From Beroe forskalii (lineage: Eukaryota; Ctenophora; Nuda; Beroida; Beroidae), in NCBI GenBank assembly GCA_011033025.1, contig WFMF01000116.1:124001-188000 (forward strand): a stretch of DNA of 64,000 nt. Reading direction: 5' to 3'. The notes under the pieces were generated by a model. That model was not told the origin of the DNA. It did not search any database and was given only the letters and a program-made list of their open reading frames with translations. The position numbers were made by a program, and so were the translations under genes. How positions within the stretch are numbered: position 1 is the first letter of the stretch; each line of letters starts with the position of its first letter. Below, in pieces: positions 1 through 10,300 of the stretch.

Positions 1-1599
1 ATTAAACTAATTAAATCTAACAGCAGTTGGTAACAAGATATGATATACTGCAGAGTACCAGAGATAAGGTGTTCATGTGTCAGTAACATGGCTATCTTCT
101 GACACCCTACTGGATTTCTATTGGACTACAACCTCCAACCGATGTGTTCAGTACCTATATATTAAATTTTCATTCTTTTTTCAAGAAAATCTAATAATTT
201 ATCACTGCTAAGAATCCAGTATAACAGGTTTTCTGTTTCGTGCCTTTCTTTCCGTTTTGCAGTGTTTTCTGTTTGCTGGTTCTGTGGATAACGGGAATTC
301 TAGAATAACTTGTATTCTTCAATAAGTTAATATTCTATTTCAGTATTCCTACACCCTAAAGTAAAATCATAGTCCTATGAGTAACAATTTACAATTAGAT
401 ATTTCTGATTAGGAATACATAAGGCAAAAAGGCATGGAATAATTCAAATGAATCATAACATGAATTAACATGAATCATAATCTATATGTTAATGTAATTT
501 ATTATGTAATTTATTTTGAACGGTTATAACACCTGAGTTCCACCACGCGTACGTAATTACCTCATGTGTCTTCTATTCCTCTATTTCCCAGATAATCAAC
601 TTAAGAACTTAGAGCAGAGCTGATAATCACTGCTGCAGTGCAAAGTTAAGGAACTTTTAAGTAGTGCACACAACTTTTCATTAGCGTATTTATAAATGAG
701 GTGGCTATCCTCGCGACCTAGGAGCGTGATTTCTACTCTTTCTATTTTTGATTCCTTATTTGAATTCTCATCGATTAAGGCCTAGGTATACCTAATATGG
801 TTGTATTTAGGTCTGGGTTTAATATGGTTGTACCTACAAACTTAGAAAGGTACAAATGGAAGGATTGTCTTCTTTCAATGAATAAAGAAAGTCAAGCATT
901 ATGTGTCACAATTTGTGAAATGTAGCTTTACAGGATATGATACTCACAGCAATAAATCGACATTCGACAAACACCTGCCTTTTTTTATTAACAACACTCC
1001 CTCCTTCATTGGAGGGCCCTTCGCTTCGCTCAATTATACCCAGTTTTCGAATTACAATTCCAGTTTCTTGATTTTATTTCAGACAATGATAAACGTCGCC
1101 TTATTTAATTGCCCTAAATATACCCTCAGTATGTCAAATATCCCTAGTTGACCTCGAGGAGCTCATAGAGTTACATGTAAGTCAGACATATCAAGGCATT
1201 TCACATTTTATGCAGAATAATTCACACGTTCGTACATGTACTAAAAATTGCATGCAAAGTTCCAGAAATCTGCAGATTTGTACATTTTGGAGTCCCTGTG
1301 TAGAGTGCAGGATGTATGCGAATTACTGATGTTCATTGTGAAGCTCCTTGCAAACAGAGCAAGAGAAACAATCTGCATTATCCCACTTCAGTTTGTTGTT
1401 GTTGTGTGTGAATCCGCGGGAGTTGAAAAGTTTATTAACGGGGAATTTTATTGTTTTCTGACGTTATGCTTTGTCTGTGTTTGCTCAAAATATTATTTTA
1501 AAATCCCCCTGGAAATAGAATATTGGACTTAAAGAGGTATCGACTATCGAGTTATTGAATAGTGTCATTTAACAAAATATTTACACCTGTTACAGAAAA
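1..1599. other. AT-rich 5' flank, no gene seen
   Basis: I see no supported coding exon here. The open frames at 903-1151 and 1248-1532 are short, have no splice-supported continuation and resemble no family I know. The sequence is AT-rich with no clear repeat. It presumably holds the promoter of the DUF218 gene starting at 1600, but I recognise no specific element. Confidence 0.5.
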
Positions 1600-2633
1600 A
1601 TGGCAAAGAGATTATTGGGAATAGTTGTTCTGGGTTGCCCTTCAATCGTTCAAGGTTTGAAACAACTTTATTATCATCATACGAAATTAAAATAGCTACC
1701 ATGATGGGAAACCTCATTTATTTCCGGAGAAAATCGCCTTGATATCTTTCTGTCGTAATATTTTTGCCGCCCATATTTTTGGTAACAAGCATGTCTATTC
1801 TACTATTCTAGGAACTGCGAGTAAGTTGTTCGAGCAGAGGGTTCAGGCAAGCGTAGCACTTTACGAGGCTAGGAAGCATCAGAACCCTCTGGTGGTTTGC
1901 ACCGGCTACCAGATACCAGGTGAGGATATAGGCTCCTACCAGCTTTCTGGCTAGATAGATCGGGTCTGGAGTTTGTTTTTTAAATACTTATTCTTTTCTG
2001 GGGAATCATTTTATTCTAGAGTTTTATCAAACTATGCCCAAAATGTGCAGCTATGACGTATGATGAATGATACAAACCACGTGATCTATCCTGCAGGAGC
2101 AACTGAGCCTCAAGCCGAGTCTCTAAAGAAGCAGTTGGTGGCCAAGGGCATCCCCCCAGAGAACATAGTGGCAGAGAAAGAGTCCAGGTCGACCTTGGAG
2201 AACGCAGTGATGTCCAAACCCATCCTAGACGCGTACGGAGTAAAGGATGTCGCAGTAGTCACCAATAAATTCCACATCCAGCGGTCCCAGTGAGTAAAGT
2301 AAATACAAATTGCAAAATCGTGTAGTCTTGTCAGGTCGCGCAGCATGGGCCTGGAGATAACTGAAAAACTAAGGCATTAACAAGACGACACTCGTCAGTG
2401 TCCAGTATATGCTTACATTTGTTTTGTTTTCACACCGTTTTACACCAATCATCAAATCACACAAATGACACTCCGACAGGTATATTTTTGAGAAGATGTG
2501 TCCGGGATACAACTACAAGTTCGAGGAGGCCCAGGACGGAGTGACCCCCGAGCAGCTGGCTCAGCTTGCCAGACTGGAGAGCAGAAAGATGGTCACTCTC
2601 AGACCAAAGATGGTGGCCTACGACATGCACTGA
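1600..2633 (+). CDS. DUF218 (YdcF/SanA/ElyC-like) domain protein, four exons
   Basis: Exons 1600-1654, 1812-1919, 2097-2289 and 2480-2633 join in frame (510 nt, 169 residues). All three introns are GT-AG: donors CAAG/GTTTGA, CCAG/GTGAGG and CCCA/GTGAGT, acceptors TTCTAG, CTGCAG and CGACAG. The ATG at 1600 has a good context (AAAATGG). The protein has the DUF218 layout: a first strand with IVVLGCP, a helix with RVQASVALYEA, then LVVCTGY, a helix with QLVAKGIPPENIVAEKE, then STLENAV and DVAVVTNKFHIQRS. In bacteria this fold is linked to envelope and vancomycin-resistance phenotypes; its role in animals is undefined. There is no signal peptide or membrane segment, so it is probably soluble. At about 170 residues it is close to the size of a bare DUF218 domain. 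Exon phases agree at every junction, so I trust the model; the last exon has a near-identical second copy downstream. Confidence 0.85.
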
Positions 2634-4173
2634 GGTGTACACGAGCCAATGCTAACCACGGCACACCGACTATGAGAAAAGGGGAAATTTAACAGAAAAG
2701 ACTGAAAATCAGTGATCTTGATTGGTGCCACTCTTAAGGGCCAGGGCTCGATATCAAACCTAAGCTAAGAAGCCGAGGACTGCATGCCCTTGAACCAAAT
2801 AGAGACGAATAATCATTATTCAAATATATCGATACATTGGGCATCCCAAGAACTCATGTCATTGGAATTTAATTGAAAGAATTCAGCTACTAAAATTCAA
2901 TCACGTGTACCCTAAATCATGATAGTAGCTGAAGAAACTCCTGGTCCGTTATTATGATTATGTAAAGTGATAGGATAAACACCATCCGATGCCCGAAGCA
3001 ACGTATGATCATGATTCCGCTTTAATTTTATCTATTCACTATGAGTACATAAATTACAGATATATTTACCATAGTGGTAAACTGACAGTTGACGGATGAA
3101 GAACGGAAAACGCAATTTTTATGGTATTGACAACAACAAATAAAATAACGAATATTTATTTATCAATTGATGTTGAAATAAATTTTTCTTCATTTGTCTG
3201 ACTTAAACTTTTGGTAGTTGGTACTGCATATCAAATCTTTTCCCTTTTTTTATTTCAAATTAGGACGACCACTGCACAAGACGACACTCGTCAGTGTCCA
3301 GTATATGCTTACATTTGTTTTGTTTTCACACCGTTTTACACCAATCATCAAATCACACAAATGACACTCCGACAGGTATATTTTTGAGAAGATGTGTCCG
3401 GGATACAACTACAAGTTCGAGGAGGCCCAGGACGGAGTGACCCCCGAGCAGCTGGCTCAGCTTGCCAGACTGGAGAGCAGAAAGATGGTCACTCTCAGAC
3501 CAAAGATGGTGGCCTACGACATGCACTGAGATATACAATTGTACACGAGCCAATGCTAACCACGGCACACCGACTATGAGAAAAGGGGAAATTTAACAGA
3601 AAAGACTGAAAATCAGTGATCTTGATTGGTGCCACTCTTCAGGGCAGGGCTCGATATCAAACCTAAGGGGCCGACGATTGGCTGCCCTTGAACCAAATAG
3701 AGGCGAATAATCATCATTCAAATATATCGATACATTGGGCATCCCAAGAACTCATGTCATTGGAATTTAATTGAAAGAATTCAGCTACTAAAATTCAATC
3801 ACGTGTACCCTAAATCATGATAGTAGCTGAAGAAACTCCTGGTCCGTTATTATGATTATGTAAAGTGATAGGATAAACACCATCCGATGCCCGAAGCAAC
3901 GTATGATCATGATTCCGCTTTAATTTTATCTATTCACTATGAGTACATAAATTACAGATATATTTACCATAGTGGTAAACTGACAGTTGACGGATGAAGA
4001 ACGGAAAACGCAATTTATTTTATGTTATTAACAACAAATAAAATAACGAATATTTATTTATCAATTGATGTTGAAATAAATTTTTCTTCATTTGTCTGAC
4101 TTAAACTTTTGGTAGTTGGTACTGCATATCAAATCTTTTCCCTTTTTTATTTCAAATTAGGACGACCACTGCA
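2381..4173. repeat. Tandem segmental duplication, two units of about 896 bp
   Basis: 2381-3276 and 3277-4173 are near-identical direct copies, each covering the end of an intron, the last DUF218 exon and its 3' flank. They differ by a few small indels and substitutions, for example just after the stop codon and near 3119/4016. The high identity means a recent duplication, or an assembly that kept both haplotypes in series. Confidence 0.95.
3376..3529 (+). pseudogene. Duplicated last exon of the DUF218 gene
   Basis: This is a second copy of the 2480-2633 exon, with the same CGACAG acceptor, the same reading frame and the same stop. It codes for the identical C-terminal 51 residues. It lies in the second unit of a tandem duplication of about 896 bp. 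A transcript could splice to either copy and give the same protein, so this is either a redundant alternative 3' exon or an unused copy. The 3' UTRs differ slightly after the stop, with a small insertion in the second copy. Confidence 0.75.
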
Positions 4174-4740
4174 CACGTCTGGAAACCACACGATTGTTCA
4201 CCTGTTATTCGCTTGGTGATTATCATAAAATGGCCTGTGTAATGCCTAACTTCACCCCCACGAGACTTCGTTAATGAATAGCAGTGACATGGGAGCCAAT
4301 GAGACAAACATCTAATGAATGTGGTAAGAATATCAAGGTATTATAGCACAACAAAGAATGGAAATATTATCCAAACTAATAATATACAAAATTATAAAAT
4401 GAATATCACAGCAGCAGCTTTAACAAGATTATTTTTAGATAGAGGAAAAGCGGTCAAGCTAAATCACCTTATTTGCCAGACCCAAGATTTCGCAAAGATG
4501 GAAGGAAATACGAGAATTTTAATGAATTTTAATGAATTTTAAATAATCCCAATAAACTTTTAATAAACTTTTAATGACACTAATTTAATGATCAATAGCG
4601 TGGATGTAATGAAATTAGACAAGAAACTCACTAGAACGACGCATTTTTGCGGAACATGGAAATTCTTTGGATAAAGACTTAAAATTTGAAGATATACAAA
4701 ATACAACTTAGAGAGCAAGTTAAAACGTTTAAATGATACG
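4174..4740. other. Non-coding AT-rich spacer
   Basis: This spacer lies between the DUF218 duplication and the Penelope-like element. It holds short direct repeats such as AATGAATTTT near 4520 and TAATAAACTTT near 4550. The 4315-4542 frame is not convincing as a gene. Confidence 0.4.
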
Positions 4741-6492
4741 ATAAACTTTAAATCAGGAGCTTTCGAAAATCATGTGATTATCGTCGTCAGCTGAGGATGG
4801 AAGGTGAGAGGATGCTTATAAATGAAATGAGTGGTGTCAGGGAGTGGGGGATGGGTGGAGGGTGTGAGTGATCAGGTGACGGGATAATCAAATACAATAT
4901 CACTAATAACATAAACAAGAAAAAGTGGTGTCAGTAGTTAGGGAAGAGGATTCCTGAGTCAGTAGGTCTGAAGGTTGAGGAGATCTTGGGGAGGATGGGG
5001 TTCCACAGGGTGCTGCACTTTGGAGCGCTGTCTGTTCTGTTCATAGATGGTTTCCTAGTGGCTATGGCAGCCTGTTCTGTCAGGTCTAGGTGGGAGCGGG
5101 AGGGGAGGGACTTGAGGATGTGGATGTCGTTCCAGGCAATGTTGTGTCCAGTCGTGAGGGAGTGATGAGCTGGAGCAGATTTCACTCTGTCTGTAGTGTC
5201 GTCAACTGCGTTATTCAGTCTGTAGCATCTCTCGTGTTCTTTCATTCTGTCGAGGAGGGGGCGGTAGGTCTGTCCGTTGTACTTGGCGGGGCAGTCGAGG
5301 CAGCTGATCTCGTAGATGGTGTTGGGAGTCTGGGAGGAGGGAGGAGTAGTCTTTGTCTTGGTGAGGAGGTTCCGGAGGGAGGTGTTGGAGGAGAAGGTGA
5401 CGTCGATGTCGTGGTCGTTGAGGATCTTCTTGATGGGTTTGGAGAGGGAGGGATGGAAGGGGAGGAAGGTCTTCAAGGAGGGTCGTGGTTTGATGTCTCT
5501 GTTGAAGGCAGCGAGAGATTGGTGGGTGGAGGGATTGTTGAACTTCTGGGAGACCTCTGTCATGATGGAGGAGATGCGGGAGGGAGGGAATCCGTTCTGT
5601 AGGAGGGTGTGTCGTACTGTCTGAAGTTCCGCGTCGAGGTGTTGAGGAGAGCAGAGGTTGTGGGCCCTTCTGGTGAGGGATCTGATGACACTGTCCTTGG
5701 AGGAAGTCGTTGTGCAGGAGTCGTAGCGGGTGTAGAGGTTGGTGTGGGTGGGTTTCCTGTAGACCGATGTGGACTTGTCGGGATGGATGAGGACGTCAAG
5801 GAAGGGGATGGTTCCGTCGGGAGAGGGGTGTTCCAGGGTGAAGGTGAGGTCGTCCGTCAGGGAGTTGATGAAGTTGAGGAAGGAGTCTGCGTGTTGTCTG
5901 TCCCTGAAGGAGCCAAGGCCGTCGTCAACGAAGTGGCAGTAGGAGTTGGGAGGTCAGGAGAGGTGGAGAGGGCGAGGTCTTCGACTTCTGCTACCCGGAT
6001 CTCTGCTAGCTGCACCGTGAGGGGGGGAGCCCATGGGTCCACCAACATCCTGCGAGTAGAAGGAGCCGTTGAACTCGAGGTAGGAGTTGTCAAGGCAGAA
6101 GGAGATGAGAGTCCTGATGGTAGAGGAGGAGAGGTTGGAAGGTAGGAGGGAGGGGTTCTGCTCGAAGGAGGAGATGGCTGACTTCGTTGCTAGTCGCATG
6201 TCACAGGAGGTGTAGAGGGACTGGACGTCGAGGAGGAGTGGTAGGGGTAGGAAGGGTTGAGGGATGCTAGGAATCTGGATCGGAAGTCGAGGGAGTCCTT
6301 GAGGCGGAGGTGGTTCTGCGTCAGGGGCTTCAGGATGTGCGAGAGGGTTTTGTGGAGAGCCTCGAGAGGGGTGTTGTAGAAGGAGACCACAGGACGGATG
6401 GGAGCTCCAGGTTTGTGGATCTTCGGTTGACCGTAGAGCTGAGGCCATCTGGGGTGGAGGTTCCGCATCTGTTTGAAGAAAACAAGATATAA
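4741..6492 (-). mobile_element. Penelope-like element (PLE), decayed copy
   Basis: This GC-rich block in AT-rich DNA encodes, on the minus strand, a Penelope-type reverse transcriptase followed by a GIY-YIG endonuclease, the order that defines PLEs. The 3' side (lower coordinates) ends in AT-rich sequence with a possible hairpin around 4755-4795. The 5' part is missing or lies behind an intron: just upstream of the RT start the minus strand reads as a good splice acceptor (TTTTCTTCAAACAG). PLEs are known for keeping introns. The base composition suggests a fairly recent insertion or a biased source. Confidence 0.92.
4931..6471 (-). pseudogene. PLE reverse transcriptase and GIY-YIG endonuclease, frameshifted
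   Basis: Reading down the minus strand, the RT begins near 6470 with QLYGQPKIHKPGAPIRPVVS, the usual PLE fingers motif. It then passes SLYTSCD, GSFYSQDVGGPMGSP (about 6040) and the catalytic HFVDDGLGSF (about 5930). The C-terminal GIY-YIG part starts near 5563 and includes YEISCLDCPAKYNGQTYRPL, then MKEH and a HH-x4-TGH stretch, consistent with the Cys/His-bearing GIY-YIG of Penelope/Neptune-type elements. The frame changes at least three times: near 6250, near 6030 beside a run of seven G, and near 5945. Further changes may exist. The copy cannot make a full protein as assembled. The element would copy RNA into DNA at a nicked target in the nucleus. No N-terminal region is visible. Confidence 0.93.
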
Positions 6493-7216
6493 AAAGACGT
6501 TTTCAACTCTTAGAAATGCATCGCTCTAGGGAAATAAACAATCATTTCATATTTCATAAAGTCATGTTACGATTCGTTTTCAACCAACCAATCAAACCTC
6601 TAAAACAAGATTCAATGTTGATTGATACGCATTACCATTTAATCAAACAAGCGAAAATGTGAATTTGAATTTGAAATCAAATAAGGAATAATAGTAAATA
6701 TCATTATCTTCATTTTATTATTAGAATAGTGCATAATGTCATTAAATTTAAGATGTAAATTAGTTAAGCTTAAGCAAACAAACAATCTTTTATCTTATCA
6801 TTGAACGCTTCTTAACTTCTTAAGCACTGATAAAACCGATTTAATTTGCTGAGAACTCCCACAACATTAAATGCAAATTGTGGAGAGTTTTCATCTAACA
6901 CTGGGTGACCACTTTAAGTATTGAAAATAATGTGTTAGCAGCGACAACAAGAAAACATTGAACTATTCCATTACATTTCTACACAAATAGGTTACAACAA
7001 GTTCGGGAAATATTTCACGTAGAAGAGGGTACTGTTCTCTGTTTTCATTACCCCCATTCAATGTACATTGAATCTGTTATCGACTTTAAAAAACACATAG
7101 ATCCTCTCTAAGTTTCTATAAACAAATAAACGATTAAATAAACGGTTGCCTTGACAACATGTCACCAGTTACCATGGTTACCAGTCACTTGGTATCACTG
7201 TCCCTGTTGTGCCCCA
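6493..7216. other. AT-rich spacer without recognisable gene
   Basis: This is AT-rich sequence between the PLE and the last exon of the membrane-protein gene. Part of it should be the 3' UTR of that minus-strand gene. I see no motif or repeat that I can defend. Confidence 0.4.
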
Positions 7217-7393
7217 TCACTCGATGTTAGTGGCAGCAGTAGCAACAAGTCTCTCGTGTTGGTCTATATCCTCGTACGGTGGAGGTAGGTCGGGTATGGC
7301 ATCCTGTATGGGCGGAGCAGTGGGCTGGACCAAGCCACTCGCACTGCCGCTCTGCTCGCCCTTCACCGGGGTGTTGCCGTCTTCCACAAAACT
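7217..7393 (-). CDS. Terminal exon with PTAP and PPPY late-domain-like motifs
   Basis: This is the strongest exon of the membrane-protein gene. The acceptor CATCTTTCAG lies at its upstream edge, then 58 codons and a TGA. It is clearly more GC-rich than its surroundings. LVQPTAPPIQDAIPDLPPPY places a PTAP 14 residues before a PPPY, and the end of the tail (TAATNIE) is unstructured. Confidence 0.75.
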   Translation of the reverse strand, partial: SFVEDGNTPVKGEQSGSASGLVQPTAPPIQDAIPDLPPPYEDIDQHERLVATAATNIE

Positions 7394-10300
7394 CTGAAAG
7401 ATGCAGGGAGATCATAGGGAAATAAGGAACGTTTTAGTGAAATGTTGACTAATTTTATGGGGTTCAATATGATAGAAAAGATCAATGTTTTAACGATTGC
7501 CAACGCACAAAATAACCAATAGTTAGTTACTTGTGGAAGGTTCAGTGTGATCACACTCAATGCGTAATTTGTCGCTAATCTAATACCCGAACGTTTGCAA
7601 TTCTTAACAAGAGTGTGCTAGGGTACAACTAGCTATTGTCAAATTATCATTGATAAAATGAACAAAATACAATATATCAGAAAACATAACCTCCTCGGCT
7701 TCAGCTTGTGAGTGAGTGAGACATCTTGCTTCCTGAGTATGCTTCTATGCTTGGATGTAGTGTTGGTGGGTGAGATACAACTACACAGCTCCTATATGTT
7801 TGGAAATAAAACATTCAGCACTTCAAATTCTAATGACCACTGTTGCATCGTTATGTCACTGCGTGAGTCGACATTTCTCCATCATTTGCCCATCGTGCAA
7901 AGTGTGAACCATCCCCAACTCGAAATATTTTTCTGCAAATTTTCCCACGGTCCCGGCCTCAGCTCGATCGATCGATCGCGCGCGCACTTTTTCTTCAATT
8001 TTAACGACGTTGTTACTTATCTCATGCTATGCGCGTTACTGCAAGTCAGTCTTGCCAAATCTTATGCTTCAAGGAAAATATTTCCTTGCGTTTTGGTAAG
8101 ACCTTAAACGTACTTAAGCGTTGTCCATGTGAAAACGTATTATCAAATAAAAGAAATATAACACCTGCATACAAAAAGTGAAGGGATGTATCTTGTTTTC
8201 TCATAAATTATAGACAGACGGCTCACACTTGACACTTACAAGCCTTCTCTTCAGTTTTAAAGCTCAGAAAGCCACAAGAAGCTGTGTTTCCGTACTGTCT
8301 TCGCTAAGTATCTAGAAGTCTACAAAAACGAGGGAATTTAATTGTTTAAACCTATACATGTAGATTTATTGCTTATTTCATTGCTTCCCGACAAATAAAG
8401 AAATAAGTGAATACTAAAGAAAGAACAGAAATTTCGAAGAAATTATTATAGGTAACACGTTGGTACAAGCCAAGATGACCAAATGGCCAATGAATGGATG
8501 ATATGATTCATAACCTGATGAGATACCAAAAGAGGAACTAAATTTTAGGTTCCTTAGGGAGGACACTTGAACTGCTTATTACTAAATTGCTAAATTACAG
8601 CAAGCACATGTTGTGCGGCCATCCAGTGTTGCAGTCACCTGGAAATACTGCCAGCTCATCAAATCAACCCCTATTCATAAGCACACAAGTACAAATAGTT
8701 ATACATCGTTTATGGGAATGCAAGTGTAGAAGTGTGGGATTAAAAAATGCGGAGCGGATATGTTGTCCAGTTATCACTTATCAATGCCTAATCACATAGT
8801 ATGAATCACCAGAAAATCAGAGCCTACATCTCTTTTATAGGTTTAATATAGGATTCAAAAAAGGTGAGGCTAGTGGTCGAAACTTCAAGCATATGACCTA
8901 CTGCACCCAGCGTCGGCCGTCGGTATTGATAAAGTTATAAGTTCCAGAATGCTCCATTACAATTCCAAAGGCAGAGTCTATTTCCTACTTTCAGAATGTC
9001 CATTATAGACAGACTAACTCCTACGAAAGAAGACCAAGTATCTGGAAGAAGAGGATTGATCACGAATCACGATGCCTCTCATTTCCCCGACCATGTCTTA
9101 CTCTCTTCTCTCAGCATGGTGAATGGTATGGTAGTAGTAGGAGTAACTAATACTCATTGCTCTCATACCTACACTTACACACGCCCGATAATAATAGCAA
9201 CACACTAATTATTTTGGTACTTACGTTTATACACAATACTTATACGGTTATCAACTATTCATTTTCACAGACATGATGCTCTCAAGGAGGAGAAAGTGTT
9301 TAGGCACATCATTGGCTGCTAAATGCTCAAATGAGTAAATGATGATACTCACTTTCCTATCAAAACCGCAATGTAAAAATTAGGTTCATTTGCAATGCCA
9401 ATAGACCAATTACTATCTTTTTTGCACACTGCAGGAAAAAATCATCTGCCCACGTGACATGAGCTTAAAAACCTAGAGTTTGCCAAGAAAACCAGTTCAA
9501 AGTTGAGAGCATGCAACTACCATAGTACTACCCATCATAATATTCATAGGATTAGCTGACCTGGTGATGGTCGTTAGGCGTTGCCGAACACTAGATAATA
9601 TATACCAAGACAATTTCCTAGTATCTCTCACAACAACTGCGCGCACTCAGTGCTTCTAGAAAACCGTGTTTTACTCCAGGCTTGGTACTCAAAACGTATG
9701 AGAGATTTTGTAGAGTTTAGCCACACACGCAATTGCGTCCACAAGCTCGCAAAAGGATAAAGCTAATATTTTTCACCTGCTCTGTAAGCCACTTGTAACT
9801 TTGTAAGCTCGTACAGTTTTACTATGCACGTACATCAGAAATGCAAGGAAAAATCAAGTAACAGGCCAATAAATAAAACAATTCTTATAGCTCGATATGC
9901 TTCTATAGATATTGTTTTTGATCATGCTGTAGACTCAAGCTCATTTTTTCGTAGAGTTTTGTGCATGTTTGTTGCTGTTCTGAGGTAGCATATGTTGTCA
10001 TGATCGACATAATAATGTCATACACATTACACAACGTCGGGAGAATATCAGGGAGTGGGGTATTGCGTATACAATGCGTATAGAATACAATGTATAGTGT
10101 ATACAGGACTGTGTTAGTGTGTTATTCATGTAAATGCCCTATGTTGGGCCATGTGATTACAAGATGAAAGAGAATAGTGACAGATATTCTTTCTAGCCCT
10201 AAAGTAAGCGTTACTCTTCATTAGAGAGTGCAGGTCCATGAATTACAAGATAGAAATCTTGAACGTGAATGAAAAACTCAGTAACTGATTCATGGCTGAA

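Noticed and set aside
5090..6145. Plus-strand frames rich in Gly and Val
   Set aside because: Opposite-strand shadows of the GC-rich Penelope RT and endonuclease.
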